Assembly: GCA_006384855.1 (NCBI GenBank)
Contig: VCJN01001814.1
Span: 1 to 64,000, forward strand
DNA: 64,000 nt
Source: Tetraselmis striata
Lineage: Eukaryota; Chlorophyta; Chlorodendrophyceae; Chlorodendrales; Chlorodendraceae
Direction of reading: 5' to 3'
Numbering within the stretch: position 1 is the stretch's first letter; every line of letters starts with the position of its first letter. Under the pieces are notes generated by a model. The model searched no databases. It was given only the letters and a program-made list of their open reading frames with translations, and had not been told where the DNA came from. Positions 46,372 through 57,768 of the stretch are shown in pieces. The position numbers and the translations under genes were made by a program.

Positions 46372-47752
46372 TCAAAGCTTCTTGTAGTTGTACATATTGC
46401 TGCGCAGATGTGTGACCTGCAGGAGGAGGGTGATTGGCAGTAGGGGCAGAGCATCGTTCAGGGATGCACAATCAGGGATGGGTGTGCCATTGTCAACAGC
46501 GGAAAACACTGCCGACTGGGTGGTGGTGGTGCCGGGGGGGGGGGGGGGAGGGGGGACATGCAGGACGCAAGGCCCACCGAGCGCTGGAGGTCCGCCGCCA
46601 TGCCGGCAGCGCTGCGGCAGATGAGGCACACCACGGCCGGCGTTGCCGGCAGCCACGCCAGGCTCCACCGGAAGCTGGGTGGCAGTGCCGCGGTGCGCCG
46701 GAGTGTGTCATACTCCACCCACAGCGCCCAGGCCCAGAAGGCGCCGCAGCATGCCGAGGCGGCGAGGGCGACGGCCATCCTCCTGGGCGGTACAGCGGGC
46801 AAGGGGGCAGATCCGCCAGGGGAGGGCAGCTGCATCCCAAGCAGGCCAGCGCCTGCCAGAATGCAGGCCACTGCGTTGCCAAGCAGACCCAGGCCGATGG
46901 CGGCGGCACTCCGGGTGGTGCGGAATTCGGCGGTGTAGCGCTGTTTAGTTAGCCGACCCAAAAGGGGAAAGGGGGGGGGGGGGGGGTGTCAGCGCCCTCT
47001 GCTCTATGATGTTGACACGGGGGGCGATACTCACAGAATTGAGGGAATGCATTGCGCAGTTGGCTCACTGACATGACTATTCACAAGCCAGCCCCCCCCC
47101 CCCCCCCCCCCCCCCTCTGTCTAGGGAATCTGCGCAGAGGTTGATGAAAGAAGAGAATCGGAAACATTGCGCAACTTGGAGCATTCAACAACGCTCTGAG
47201 AATACATCCAATTGCGGCGTGGAGGGAGCTTTCAGCTACCTTGTGCATACACGTTCTCGTTAAGGGAGTTATAAGGCAACACACAACTTCCATTTTAGGC
47301 TCCTCTGGGTGTATTAACTGAGAGACAACGATTCCATGTAAAGCGCTGGAGCATTTCGGGATCTGTGACTGTTTTTTTTGTTTCGCAGGGTTCCTCCGCT
47401 GTGTGTTCCTCGATGAGCTCTGATTGATCCAATAATGACAGAACTTCACAAGACACTGTGGTTATAATGGTAGGGGCGTATGATAGTGCTATCCCACCCA
47501 AAAGGAAGCACGCAAAGGCGTAGAAGTGGCCGGGAGGGAAATGCACTCAGGGGGGGGAAGGGGGGTCAGCAGAGTTTGAGACCGGTTTCCACCCACCGTG
47601 CTCCAGGGGTCTGCCGCGTGGTGCGTCGCCGCCAGGGCGAAAAACACGCCGGCGATGAGAGCCACGGCGGCAAAGAGTCGGCACCACATGCGGCTCTGCG
47701 ACGCGCTCTCCTCCTGCAGCGCCTGCACCAGCTCTTCCTGCTCTACGCTCAT
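46372..47752 (-). CDS. Small multipass membrane protein, at least four exons
   Basis: The protein is not recognised by name. Exon 1 (47752-47597) starts MSVEQEELVQALQEESASQS and contains a membrane segment (LFAAVALIAGVFFALAA). A short exon ending at 47035 with a GTGAGT donor is likely but its start is unresolved. Exon 3 (46940-46578) reads RYTAEFRTTRSAAAIG and has three hydrophobic segments (GLGLLGNAVACILAGAGLLG, MAVALAASACCGAFWAWAL, LPATPAVVCLICRSAAG). It ends DLQRS at a GTGGGC donor. The final exon (46416-46372) encodes VTHLRSNMYNYKKL. Four membrane spans with short loops and a basic C-terminal tail are predicted. C runs follow two of the donors on the coding strand (46548-46534 and 46986-46971). 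Confidence 0.62.
47092..47115 (+). repeat. 24-base C run
   Basis: In an intron of the multipass membrane protein gene, reading as a G run in the sense direction. Confidence 0.95.
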
Positions 47753-48041
47753 GGGAGGAGGTCAAGGAGGGGGTTCAGGAGCTTGCGGAGACACACCGCC
47801 GCACTTTAGAGCCTGCCAGGGTCTTGCAAGAGTTGTCGAATAAAGGCATCTCCGTGTGAGGCGGACACGTAACTTCGCACTAGGACATGCCTGAACGGAG
47901 CCCGAGGCTAGCAGACAGGCCAACAAGTGAAGTACCCCGCGTCCGGAGTTCTGACTATATGCTTTGAATACCGATACAGTATGTTGCAGCATGGTAACTG
48001 AATGTTACAAATGTTCGGACATTGGCGTCTCTTTATTTTGA

Positions 48042-48389
48042 TCAAAGGGGAAGCGGGTCATGCAGCGCAAATTGTTTAATAACGAGGTCTACCAATAATG
48101 CCGGTATGCCGCGAGCAGCCCCTGGCACGCTGACATCTATCCTGCGTGCGCGCCAAGCCTCACCCTCCACCCCCAGCAGATCTTGCTCCATCATCTGGAA
48201 TAGCTCCGCTGTGCGAGTGTTTCCGCTCGTCGTGCGGTTCCGGGCGCGGGTCACCGCCATCTCCGCGTTGCGACGGCAGTGCGCAGGGCCGGGCAGTTGT
48301 TCAGGCAGGGGCTGGTCGCTGTGTCCGGCGGCGAGACGTGCACTGTGGAGTGTTTCGAGGGCGGGTGGGTCAAAAGCCCTGAGTCTCAA
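48042..48389 (-). other. Orphan open frame, possible exon
   Basis: A protein-like frame includes RRNAEMAVTRARNRTTSGN, AELFQMMEQDLLGVEGEAW and RGIPALLVDLVIKQFALHD. It has no recognised family and no clear splice partners. It might belong to a gene upstream of the membrane-protein gene or be a relic. Confidence 0.25.
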
Positions 48390-48643
48390 AAGGTTTCCTG
48401 GCTACTGTGTGACGGTCGTAGTGAACCACTATAGCTATATCGTCGCCAGGGGCAGAGGCGGTGCTACCCTCTGGTAGGGGCGGTGCTGCTGCGTCCGATC
48501 GGCGCACGCAAGCTCCCGGCGTAGCAGGGCAAGCGCTACGACGAGGTGCAGAACAATTAGCGACGAAATCACTCAAATGCTGGAATCAATGGAATCAGTG
48601 AAATCACTCAGATACTAGCTCCACTTATAGCTACAGACTGAAA

Positions 48644-48918
48644 TACTAGCTACAGTACAGTACATCCCTTGTCCGCTCGGTAGAGCGGTCGTCTCGTGTG
48701 CGAGAGGTACCGGGTTCGATTCCTGGCCGATGTATTTCGGCAATATCGGCCCGGCGTGTCCCGGGTTTACTCGGTTGATGCATTAGCCCTTCGGGGTTCG
48801 AATGAGGCAATGGTCTATGGGCTATGCCAGACCTACGACTGCAGTTGGCGCACGAGGTCAAGTGCTGGGGCGGCTTCGGCCGATGTCCCGGGGCGAACTT
48901 TTACTAGCTACAGTACAG
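48644..48918 (+). mobile_element. tRNA-derived SINE, copy 4, with 17-bp target duplication
   Basis: Full-length unit 48661-48901, head CCGCTCGGTAGAGCGGTCG, box B GGGTTCGATTCC, tail CCCGGGGCGAACTTT. It is flanked by a perfect 17-bp duplication TACTAGCTACAGTACAG (48644-48660, 48902-48918). Folding the head by analogy with tRNA-Ala suggests a CGT anticodon triplet, but the stem is imperfect. The best-preserved copy in the window. Confidence 0.92.
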
Positions 48919-49167
48919 ATTTATATGTCATCGGCAGCACAATTTTTTATTTTCTACATCAGGGCTTTTTAAATCAACAATAATCGGCAAGTATCGGCAA
49001 GTATCGGTAGCACAATTATTATAGCGACGAAAACGCCGCTAAGGATTACTGCATGCAAACATGTGGATGCACGGCCCACTCATGTGCGGGAAAAGAAATA
49101 GCATAGTTCGATAGATAGATAGCATACAACATAAGAGTGGCGCTGCCCACAATGGTTCACAGGAACG

Positions 49168-49615
49168 ATAAGAGACTTAGTGGTTGAGGACCGCGGCCGA
49201 CTCGGGAAGTCCGCTTTGACTGTGGTCTACATCTTCGCGGTGCTGTTGGCTGTGCGCAACTTCCCTGGCGGTCCTTCCGCCCCGACCTCTTGCTTTCTTC
49301 GTGGTCAATCCGTTCAGGCACTTCGAAACTTTGTCGCCGGCCAACCTGCTGAGTTCCGCCGTCACCTGTCGCGCACACGGCGGGGGCTGTTGCAGCGGGT
49401 CTCGGCTTGCGTGCATGGTACCCTGGGCGGCATCCTCTCTGCCGGTGTGCAGATGGCCAAGTCTGATGCGTGTGCTCGTGCCCACTCTGCGTCTTCTCAT
49501 GTTACTGCTTCCACCCCGCAGTCGCTGTAGAGGACCTTTCTGATTGCGTTTTATTTTGGTGATTTCCGATATCGCCTTCTGCTGCTAGCTCATGTAATTA
49601 TATAAGAGACTTAGT
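49168..49615 (+). mobile_element. LINE-A copy 4, 5'-truncated, with 14-bp target duplication
   Basis: The insert 49182-49601 is nearly identical to the end of LINE-A copy 3, from VEDRGRLGKSALTVVYIF to the stop and the 3' end CTAGCTCATGTAATTAT. It is flanked by ATAAGAGACTTAGT at 49168-49181 and 49602-49615. This defines the exact LINE-A 3' terminus and shows that the family ends without a poly(A) tail here. Confidence 0.92.
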
Positions 49616-50002
49616 CATGTCATAGGGACAGTACATGGTAGCGACCACTATTCGGCGGGCTCTAGGGCGAGCGCATGCCGCGCGGACGCGATGACGCGCC
49701 TTCCGCTGACGACGAATCGCAGCGGCGGCGACACACCCACAGCAGCAGGTGCCTCGCAGCACCAGCAGCAGCCTAGGATCCGAGCTTCAGGCACGCAATC
49801 AGTGCCAGTGATCTCCCAAACGTCGCCCGTCAACTCGCCGGGTGTTTCCCTCCTCCAACCGCGCGACCTACTCGCGACACGACCTATTCCCTGCGATCAG
49901 AACTGAGTGGGGCATCTTCCTTCGGACGTCCCTTCGCCCTAGTGGATTCACTGCATCACTGCGGAGGGTGGAACTGCGTTACACGCCAAACTCGCCGGGG
50001 GC
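49616..50002. other. 5' flank of the methyltransferase gene
   Basis: GC-rich stretch between the LINE-A insertion and the methyltransferase start. No other gene is supported. Confidence 0.35.
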
Positions 50003-51185
50003 ATGCCAGACCCTGAACCACCGCCAGGGGAGGAGTGGTCCTACTCCGACCGGCGATACTGGGATACACGATACCAGCGAGCTCTGAACTCATCCGCCGC
50101 GCCCGCTGCCCGCTCTGCGTCCTCGTCCGGTGAGGAGGATAGCGCCGTGTTCGACTGGCTGTGCGATGCGACGTCACTCGCGGCATTGGCCCGCCGCTCC
50201 TGGGCGGGTCGCGATCCGGTGGTGCTGGATCTGGGGTGCGGCAACAGCGAGCTGCCCGAGGCGCTGGCGAGGGGCGACCGCTCGGACGTCGGCGGATGGC
50301 AGCGGGCGGGGTTCGTGCTGGGCTCGGACTACAGCAGCAGCGGCGTGCTCCAGCTCATGGCGAGCCGCGCCGCGGCGGGCGGCCTGGGGGGCTGTATAGA
50401 CTACATGGTAGACGATGTGCGCGCGCTTCCGCTACGAAGCGCTACCGTGGATGTTGTCATCGATAAGGGTTGTCTTGACTCAGTGCTTCAGGATGCCGAT
50501 CAGGTGATGGAGTGGCCAACAGGATGTCAAAGTATGTAACATGGGTGGTGACGGATGGCATCGCCTGGCGCCCTGTGTGCAAGCAGCTATTATGCTATCT
50601 CAGACTAGTTGTAGCACCTGCCTGTGAAGGGAAAGGGGGGGGCACTCTGCATGTAGCTCTTTACATGACGGCATGACGTGTCTGAGATGCCATGTGTGTG
50701 CCCTGCAGATAAGACTGAGCATGCGGTGGCAGCGGCATACATCTCGGGATGCAGGGCCGTTATGTACGAAACCTGGCGTCCCACTTTGGAACCCCTCCCT
50801 GCTTGATGTTGAGTCGCGCACTTGCTGCTTAGGCCTGACAGTAAAAACAACATGTGTAAGTTGTTCACTCCGCTAGCCATGTGCGCTGAGCCATGTGCCT
50901 GCTTTACTCACAGTGGAAGAGGCCACAGCAAATGCCAACAGCGTCGTGAGAGAAGTATCCCGAGTGCTCGCCCCTGGAGGTGTTTTCATAGTGGTCTCCT
51001 ACGATCCGCCCGCTGGGAGGCGCAGCGTGCTGGAGGCCGATGACGCTACCTGGCACTTGGAGGTGGCTGGGGAGGAGGACGAGATGGGAAATTACATATA
51101 TGTGTGTCGAAAGGTTGGCTTGGAGCTGGGCACGCTGGATGCCACGCTCATGGGCAAAGAGGGCAGTCTCGGCGAGGTAGACTAG
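50003..51185 (+). CDS. Class I SAM-dependent methyltransferase, METTL13/eEF1A-KMT-like
   Basis: Family members methylate lysines or the N-terminus of elongation factor 1A; the substrate here is inferred only by similarity. Exon 1 (50003-50531) contains SYSDRRYWDTRYQRAL, motif I VVLDLGCGNSELPEAL (about residue 73), the acidic-loop region GSDYSSSGVLQLM, YMVDDVRALPL and VDVVIDKGCLDSVLQD. Exon 2 (50914-51185) provides VVREVSRVLAPGGVFIVVSY and ends GKEGSLGEVD. The join uses a strong GTATGT donor and phase 1, matching TTTACTCACAG. An exon-like patch at about 50709-50805 (ISGCRAVMYETWRPTLEPLP) lies in the intron and could be an alternative exon. At about 266 residues it corresponds to a single methyltransferase domain, not the two-domain animal METTL13. 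Confidence 0.85.
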
Positions 51186-53268
51186 CTGACCAAGAATAAT
51201 GCGTGGGAGGAGAAGGCGGCCACACAGCTTCCGTAGTCTTGTTGATACATGACAGGCTATGGCCTTGCTCCTGACGAGCCGCAAGTAATGTGTTTCCCTC
51301 GACAGATTCGCCCATGCACACCATGTCTGCACATGAGTCAGAAGGCCGGCGATCACCAAGGTCGTTATATACGAATTGAAAGAGTGGACCTTTTTTCACA
51401 TTGAGGTACAGCAGCATCCAGAGCATAGTTGCGCGCAAATGTGCCTTTGTTGATTGTTTAATATTGCTAAGCAACGGGTGTAATTTACTATAGAAGTGTT
51501 CGACCAGCTGCAGATTGCTACCAGCAGTGGCACAGTATCGGCATCGAGTATCTGAAGGGCTGTGCACTGGCGATCATGCAGGAGCCAAACAGTGTATCAA
51601 TGTGAGACATAACGATGGCACAGAACAAGAAGCAAACAATGCCAAACATGACATAAACTAGTAGCAGGTCTCAGATAGTTAATCTACTCATGTGCTACTC
51701 TACTTGTAAATTCTGCTTAACAGCTTGCCGATACATACGGTATTAGTCTGTATGGACGATTTTTAGCGAGCCGATGAAGCCATTAGGTAAATACTGGACC
51801 ATAATGAACATCGATGTAGACAAGTTGTATTATCTGCTGTACATATAGCTGGCCACAAACCAGCAAGACCCTGGCTGCTGCTTGCCAAGATCACCACGCA
51901 ATGGAGTAGCCGCTCCACGTTCTATGGGTTACCCAAGATAGTTGTACAGTGACACATGCCACATCCTCGACAACGCGCACATTCTTTTGTGGGGAGGTGT
52001 ACAAGCAATGTCATTCATCTACACAGTAGTAACAGCATAAATCATCGGTATGTACGGTCAGGTACAGCATGTACTACAGCAGCTCATTCTACTGCTGTAT
52101 ACATATACTATATACTCCGCCGGATCAGAATGGCGACTTCTTACAGAGTAGTGCACTCCCGCGCTGTGTGCAATCGCGTCCTAGGGGTGGTAAGTGTTGC
52201 GGCTGTAGCACTACATCCTGGAAGGGGGTCAGACGCCGCCGCTCTCCGGGGGGGTGGGGGGGGGGGGGGGGGGGGATCTTACGGCGGGGCATCGGCATCA
52301 TTTCTGCTCGATCACCAGCAAGCTCAAAATGTCATGGTGTTGCGTGGTGCGTTGCGCGTTGTCGTTGGCGTTGCAAGATGCGCACATTGATGATTTTTTA
52401 TCGCCCATGGCGAGTTATTGACGCATAGCAGTCCTATCAATTGTTGACGATGACCGCCGCACGAGATGAGAGCGGGTAATAACTTCGAGTGCCATCATCA
52501 GCCAATGCCGCTGCTGCTGCTGGTTATACTGCATAGGCTTGTCCGCGTTGCAGGCGCCACGATGGCTGGGCTCTTACTACGGATAGCGTCAGCACACTGA
52601 GTTATTTATTATGTGTGATGACTACCCCTTAGAACTGAAGGGTTTCCTCAGCGCAAGGTTTTATATCCTTGAGATCTCTACTCTCTATGATTGCGCGCGG
52701 CACTGTTGCAGCATGCTGGTTTGAGAGTGTCTCTTCAGACTGTGATGCAAGATTGCAAGCATGTGTCAGAAAGTTTATATTTGATCTCTGGGCGACAGCA
52801 CGCGATCGCTCGGATGATATGTTATTTTACATATAGTCGCTATATATTCGTAGCAGCTAAAAAATATAAATTCATTTTGGCAGTTTGGGTCACATTATTC
52901 TCATATTCCGCTACTGGTGCCGTGCGGCAGCCATGATGCTGATGGCAACATGCGCGCGTGACAAAATGATACTGGCGCAGCAGGCACTGCAGACACTAGC
53001 GACAAGCCGACCAGTCGCTACCACAATCGCCGCAAATCGGACGTCGACCAGCACTTCCCGCTAGTTCCTACTCATCCCGCACCTTTCTCATCTGAGCAGT
53101 TCCATGCTCGATCATCATCTAAATCACGTGTATATACTCGTTCGATCGTAGCACACAAGCAATAAGCATAAGACTTAGCCTGTGTTCCCGTAAGCCGGCA
53201 TACGTACCGCGCGGTAAGAAGCGTCGCATTGTGCTTCTGTATTTATATATTTATTCATATGGCGCTTA

Positions 53269-53542
53269 CTGATGCTTAGTACATCCTTTTTCCGCTCGGT
53301 TGAGCGGTCGTCTCGTACGCGAAAAGTCCGGGTATCGATTCCTGGCCGATGCATTTCGGCAATATCGTCCCGGCGTGTCCTGGGTTTACCCGGTTGATGC
53401 ATTAGCCTTCGGGGTTCGAATCAGGCAATGGTCTGCGGGCTATGCCAGACCTACGACTACAATTCGCGCAAGAGGTCAAGTGCTGGGGCGGCTTCGGCCG
53501 ACGATGTCCCGCGGCGAACTGTTACTTTACTTTGCTGATGCT
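53269..53542 (+). mobile_element. tRNA-derived SINE, copy 5
   Basis: A diverged full-length copy with CCGCTCGGTTGAGCGGTCG head, CGATTCCTGGCC box B and tail CCCGCGGCGAACTGTTAC. It is flanked by CTGATGCT at 53269-53276 and 53535-53542, a short 8-bp putative target duplication. Confidence 0.82.
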
Positions 53543-53647
53543 CAGAGACTGTGCTTAGAGAATCAGTCGATGCTCAGAGACAGATGAGACCATGGGGATG
53601 GTAAGTTATGATTTGATATATATATGTAAATCTGATATATGTAATTT

Positions 53648-53678
53648 TTTATCTGCTGCTAGCTTATGTAAATTTATA
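53648..53678 (+). mobile_element. Possible LINE-A 3' end tag
   Basis: Only ATCTGCTGCTAGCTTATGTA remains of the family signature. Too short for confidence. Confidence 0.4.
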
Positions 53679-54450
53679 TATGTGCATGCGGCGCACGATC
53701 TTTGCCATAATAATCCTTAATAATATGAATAGATCGAAAGTGATTTATTTTTCCGCCCCCGGGACAGGACTGGCACCAGTGATCCTACGGGTGCAAGTAA
53801 TCCTTATGTACCCTTAGCGACTACATATGATGATTCTGGGATGATGAACCGCCGTGTGCGCGCCACTATGCACTTCATAGTCGTGTGATGCTGGCAGCCA
53901 AAAGCTCGTTGTCGGCATCGACCACCAATACCGCACGCGCTCGTCCCGCCGCACGCTACCTTATCAACGTCTCGGCACTTGGCAGTGGCGCGCAGCAGCA
54001 GCACGACAAAGACGGACGTACTGACCCTTCTCGCCCAATACTCGCGCCTCTGCCCCGCCACAACCTGGTCAGCTCGAGTGTCCGCCCGCCTCTCGCGAGA
54101 CCGAACAAGCGCCGTTCCCGCATCGCGCGCGACGACCGACAACCCCTCCCGACCCAGCGGTGCCCGTCACGTGGCGGTCAGCCAGCCGCCAGAAGCAGTG
54201 TAGTTCTGCGAGCTGATCTTCCTGTCCTTTGCGCAAGTGGGCGCTGCGCAAGATACAGAGCGGCGTTGAACTACACAAGACTGACTCCCAACTGAGTCTG
54301 ACTGCCCGATCACTGCAACTGACAAAGCATACGGACAACGCGACCGGCAAGCGCTGAAGCCAAACACGCTTGAGGGTGGCGTGGGAAGGGGGGGGGGGGG
54401 GGGGGTAGCTACTTCGAGCACAGGCAAGGTTCGCTACTGGGAGCACGGGG

Positions 54451-55544
54451 ATGGACCCCGGACACGTGCACTGCGTGCTGGTGGCCACACGCGCCGGGGA
54501 GGTCGTGCTGGAGCGCTTCTTCGACCCGCTCAGCGCGGTCGAGCGCAGTGAGCTGCGTGCAGCCCTGCACGAGGCCAGCGCGCCGGTGATAGCCAGCGCT
54601 CCAGATGAGGCAGAGTTTGTGAGCTGCTACAGGTACTGCGGAGCCACTGCGTGTGCGGCCCAATGGCCCTGAATCTGTGCTGCCGGAGACTGCCTCTAAT
54701 GTGGTTGGCCCACGGGCGGGCTGTGTACAGGGACGCCAGTGTTGTGTTCAGCGCAATGGCAGACTGCGTGCTCTACCTAGTAGGATCCGGGGAATATGAC
54801 GAGCTGATGTGTGAGCGCCCTACCACTTGGATGGTTCAGCGCAGCCGTTTTGTCCTTGATTCACGGGGATCGCCTGAGAGCTCCTGCTGTCACCTATGCG
54901 GCTGACGTGTGGCTGGCCGCAGTGTCCAATGTCACGAGGGTGCTCCGGGAGGCTCTGAAGTACGTGCTCAAGCGGCCGCCCAGCGAGACAGCGATAAATG
55001 AGAAGTACACCAAGGCACGGCACCATCGCGCCTCACCCTGACGCCCCCATTGCAATTGTGCCAGGTCATGCCATCCTTTGACCCCCAAAACTCCTCTCCC
55101 CCCCACCGCGTCCCGCATACATTGCCCGCCTTGCTCAGAACAGGCATGTCTGGCGATCGATGAAGTGCTAAATGAGGTAAAATAACCCCACGCCGCTACT
55201 CTGTCTGTAGCGCATTCACTCCTGTCCTATCCCTAGAGCACCTTCAGTCAATACGCCCCTGCACTCAACAGGGCATGCTGGACAACACCAACCCGGAGGC
55301 GATCAAGAAGGCGCTCAAGCTGAAAGTGAAGCCCCGCCGGTGCCTCTTCCCTGATCCCTTACCCGCAGCAGCAGCCGCATCACCGTATGGTGTGGATGTA
55401 GCGGGGATGGATGCTCGGTGGGCAGAGAGCGGCGAACTGAACCTGCCGGCACCGCTTGCTGTGGCATGCTTGCACGGCAGGTGGCGGACTAGCTTGGAAG
55501 CGCGTTTGCTGTCTGCTGACCTGGAGGGGAGCCATCCGCCCTGA
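54451..55544 (+). CDS. Longin/SNARE-like protein (At1g15370 type, zeta-COP-like fold), five exons
   Basis: Small proteins with a profilin-like longin fold resembling coatomer zeta and adaptor sigma chains; a trafficking role is inferred from the fold. Exons: 54451-54632, 54731-54810, 54923-55014, 55144-55176, 55272 to the stop at 55542-55544. Exon 1 reads VHCVLVATRAGEVVLERFF, typical of the first beta-hairpin. Exon 2 gives VVFSAMADCVLYLVGSGEYD, exon 3 VTRVLREALKYVLKRPPSET, the 33-bp exon 4 ACLAIDEVLNE, and exon 5 GMLDNTNPEAIKKALKLKVK. Phases agree at every join. The exon-3 donor is GC (AAG|GCACGG), a rare GC-AG intron. The open frame continues about 68 codons beyond KLKVK into Pro/Ala-rich sequence, so either the C-terminus is extended or another splice occurs at the GTGAAG. 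Confidence 0.82.
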
Positions 55545-56319
55545 ACGGCACAGGACATCCTGCAGGAAGGCAGCCAACGGGACGCATTGCAATCGCGCAG
55601 CCCTCCATGCAGTTGGGCTGCAGCCCCAGGACCCTGGCACCACATTCCCCGATGGCGCCCCATGTCATCGCGTCATTTGACTGTGGAGCCTAGTACCCCA
55701 TCATGCTCCGGGATCAGTGCTGCACTGAACGCAGTCGCATGAGATGAAGCACCTGTGGCTCCTCATCGCGCAAGCAGGCAACAACCTAGCTGCCGGTAGT
55801 TGGGTCACCAAGAGGCTGAACCCCCTGTGAGCAGCCCCACGCACTGCCAGGGCGTGTGAATGTGCAGGGGCAATATCCTGCAAGCAGCCCTGTCGTAGCT
55901 TTTCACTGCTGGTTCTACCTCCCCCCCCCCCCCCCCCCCCCCCCCCCCCTTTGTCACTTTGGTGACCGTGTCGCGGGCCGGCGGGTGCTACATACGGCTG
56001 ATGCTTGTCGACGCGTCATTTAATAGGGTGCGGGTACTAATACATGAACTCGTGTGAATTACGATAATCACGCTGCTAGTAACAGTGTTCCCACATGTAT
56101 GAGGTCGCTACCCTCCGAGCCGCGCCCTACCACCCCCCTTCAGCCAAACACACCCGCTCCCCTCCCCAACCCCGAGGCCAGATCACCTCCGGCACGCATC
56201 TCTGAGTCACCCACGGCACGCTCCGAGGCAGTTTCAAAGCACTTGCGTGAAGTGCGACCGATGCGCAAAGAGATGTGCTTTGAAGCAGCTTCGGACGGTA
56301 AGTGAGCTGCCCTCATCAT
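55545..56319. other. Intergenic, with one Pro-rich exon-like segment
   Basis: Contains a 29-base C run (55921-55949). The plus frame at 56099-56298 reads PNPEARSPPARISESPTAR and HLREVRPMRKEMCFEAA and meets a strong GTAAGT donor at about 56299. It could be an exon of a gene that includes the adjoining palindrome, but no family is recognised. Confidence 0.3.
55921..55949 (+). repeat. 29-base C run
   Basis: Homopolymer in the intergenic DNA after the longin-like gene. Confidence 0.95.
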
Positions 56320-56358
56320 CAGGAGAGCAGGATTCGTACATAATATCATCCAGAAAAC

Positions 56359-56888
56359 TACACACAGGCGGGGCGCATGCGGAATCATCACTGTGAAGTG
56401 ATACCAGTGCGATAGACTGTGTATGAACATTTTCAGAGCCCACATCAGTAAAATCATGAGCGTCCGAGGACGCTTCCTCAACATCAGAAGCGCAGGATTC
56501 GCGCATAGTCACATCGTCCGGAAAACTACAAGCATTCATTGTCCACAAGCCATACTCGGATGGGCCACGGCGCTGGGCGTGCATTCTCATGGGACAGAAG
56601 CATATGCCCGGTGAAACACCGTCAAAAAATTGAGTTTTAGCCGATATGCTTTTGTCCATCAAAATGCACGCCCAGGGCGCCATTGCCCATCCGAGTATGG
56701 CTTGTGGACAATGAATGTTTGTAGTTTTCCGGATGATGTGACTATGCGCGAATCCTGCGCTTCTGATGTTGAGGAAGCGTCCTCGGACGCTCATGATTTT
56801 ACTAATGTGGGCTCTGAAAATGTTCATACACAGTCTATCGCACTGGTATCACTTCACAGTGATGATTCCGCATGCGCCCCGCCTGCGG
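56359..56888. repeat. Long inverted repeat (foldback), arms about 245 bp, loop about 40 bp
   Basis: The left arm (about 56362-56607) is the near-perfect reverse complement of the right arm (about 56645-56888). The inner ends read CAGAAGCATATGCCC and GCCGATATGCTTTTG; the outer ends AGGCGGGGCGCATGCGG and CCGCATGCGCCCCGCCT. Because of this the same peptide (DDVTMRESCASDVEEASSD) is read from both strands. Within the left side, and just outside the arm, a 37-bp segment is also tandemly repeated (CAGGATTCG..CCAGAAAACTAC). No target duplication or transposase was recognised. An RNA across it would form a hairpin of more than 200 bp. Confidence 0.9.
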
Positions 56889-57768
56889 TGGAAAGTCCTG
56901 AATCGCCATCGGTTGCACCGCCAACCCCATATGGCCCCCCTCCAACACCAGGATGGAGGCGGAGCTCATTATTCCGTATGCTTTAGCCCGCGGTGAAGTT
57001 GCCTGTAATGTTGTGCGGAAACTATGGTGTAGGTTTCTCATGCGCGCGTGCATACAAGGTAAATCATTCTTCGTCGCGCCAATACAACGTATCTGCTGGT
57101 CGGTGCATGTTGATTAAATCAAATAAAATACAGATAATACATATAGAATTATTCCAATGTATATTATACAAATATTTATTTGTATAATATATAGAAGTAT
57201 GTATTTATATGCATATCATATATTTTGATGTTCTATGTCATATATCGTCGCTGCGCGGCCAAATGTCACATATATAGAGTAGTACAGGGTAGGTACGTCT
57301 GAACCGGACCTAGCAAATACCGCCAATTCTGGCGCGCGGTTGCTGGTACCCGTACTCGTAGTACTTTCCTCGATTGACGAAAATTTCGGCTGACGTTGTA
57401 GCGTGGCAATCTGTATGCTTCAGAAGTTGCCACGCTGTACTATCCAAACTCGCATTTGCGATGCTTAGCTGTCATTTACGTTTGTACATCATGACCGTTT
57501 TCAGCCGGCCTGTTTTGCTTCATAGCGAAACCATAGCCAGTTTGGCCCTTTGCCCTGGTTGTAGCAGCCGTGACCGCAACAGCGACAACAGCGACGCGCA
57601 CACATCATAGCAGCGATGGGGGAGTAGGGAGGGAGGCACAGCGACAGGCACCACGCGGCCCCACAAGTTGCCAGCAGTACGACGTTGAGCGCCAAAACCC
57701 CTCTTCGCGAGCAAGGGACCACGTCCTGTCGGGCATCGCCTTGGCCTGTAGGTAACCTTGCGCATACA
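56889..57768. other. Intergenic region right of the foldback
   Basis: Pro-rich frame sequence (PPTPYGPPPTPGWRRSSLF) continues from the right arm to a stop near 56984. A second frame (MEAELIIPYALARGEVACN to about 57110) is open and possibly coding. AT-rich DNA then runs to about 57250, followed by the 5' flank of the plastid protein gene. No function is recognised. Confidence 0.3.

Larger units (their letters stand above)
51186..54450. other. Long intergenic region with a SINE and LINE-A relic
   Basis: No gene can be supported. The minus frame 51567-51148 includes CRYCATAGSNLQLVEHFYSK and LWMLLYLNVKKGPLFQF, which hints at a decayed transposase or host fragment. G runs lie at 52248-52275 (one T interruption) and 54388-54405. 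The right end holds the promoter side of the longin-like gene. A SINE is at 53277-53534 and a LINE-A tag at 53648-53678. Confidence 0.4.

Noticed and set aside
47295-47546. 83-codon minus frame (AFACFLLGGIALSYAP) as a further exon of the membrane-protein gene
   Set aside because: A hydrophobic stretch is present but no phase-compatible splice sites join it to the other exons, so it was left unassigned.
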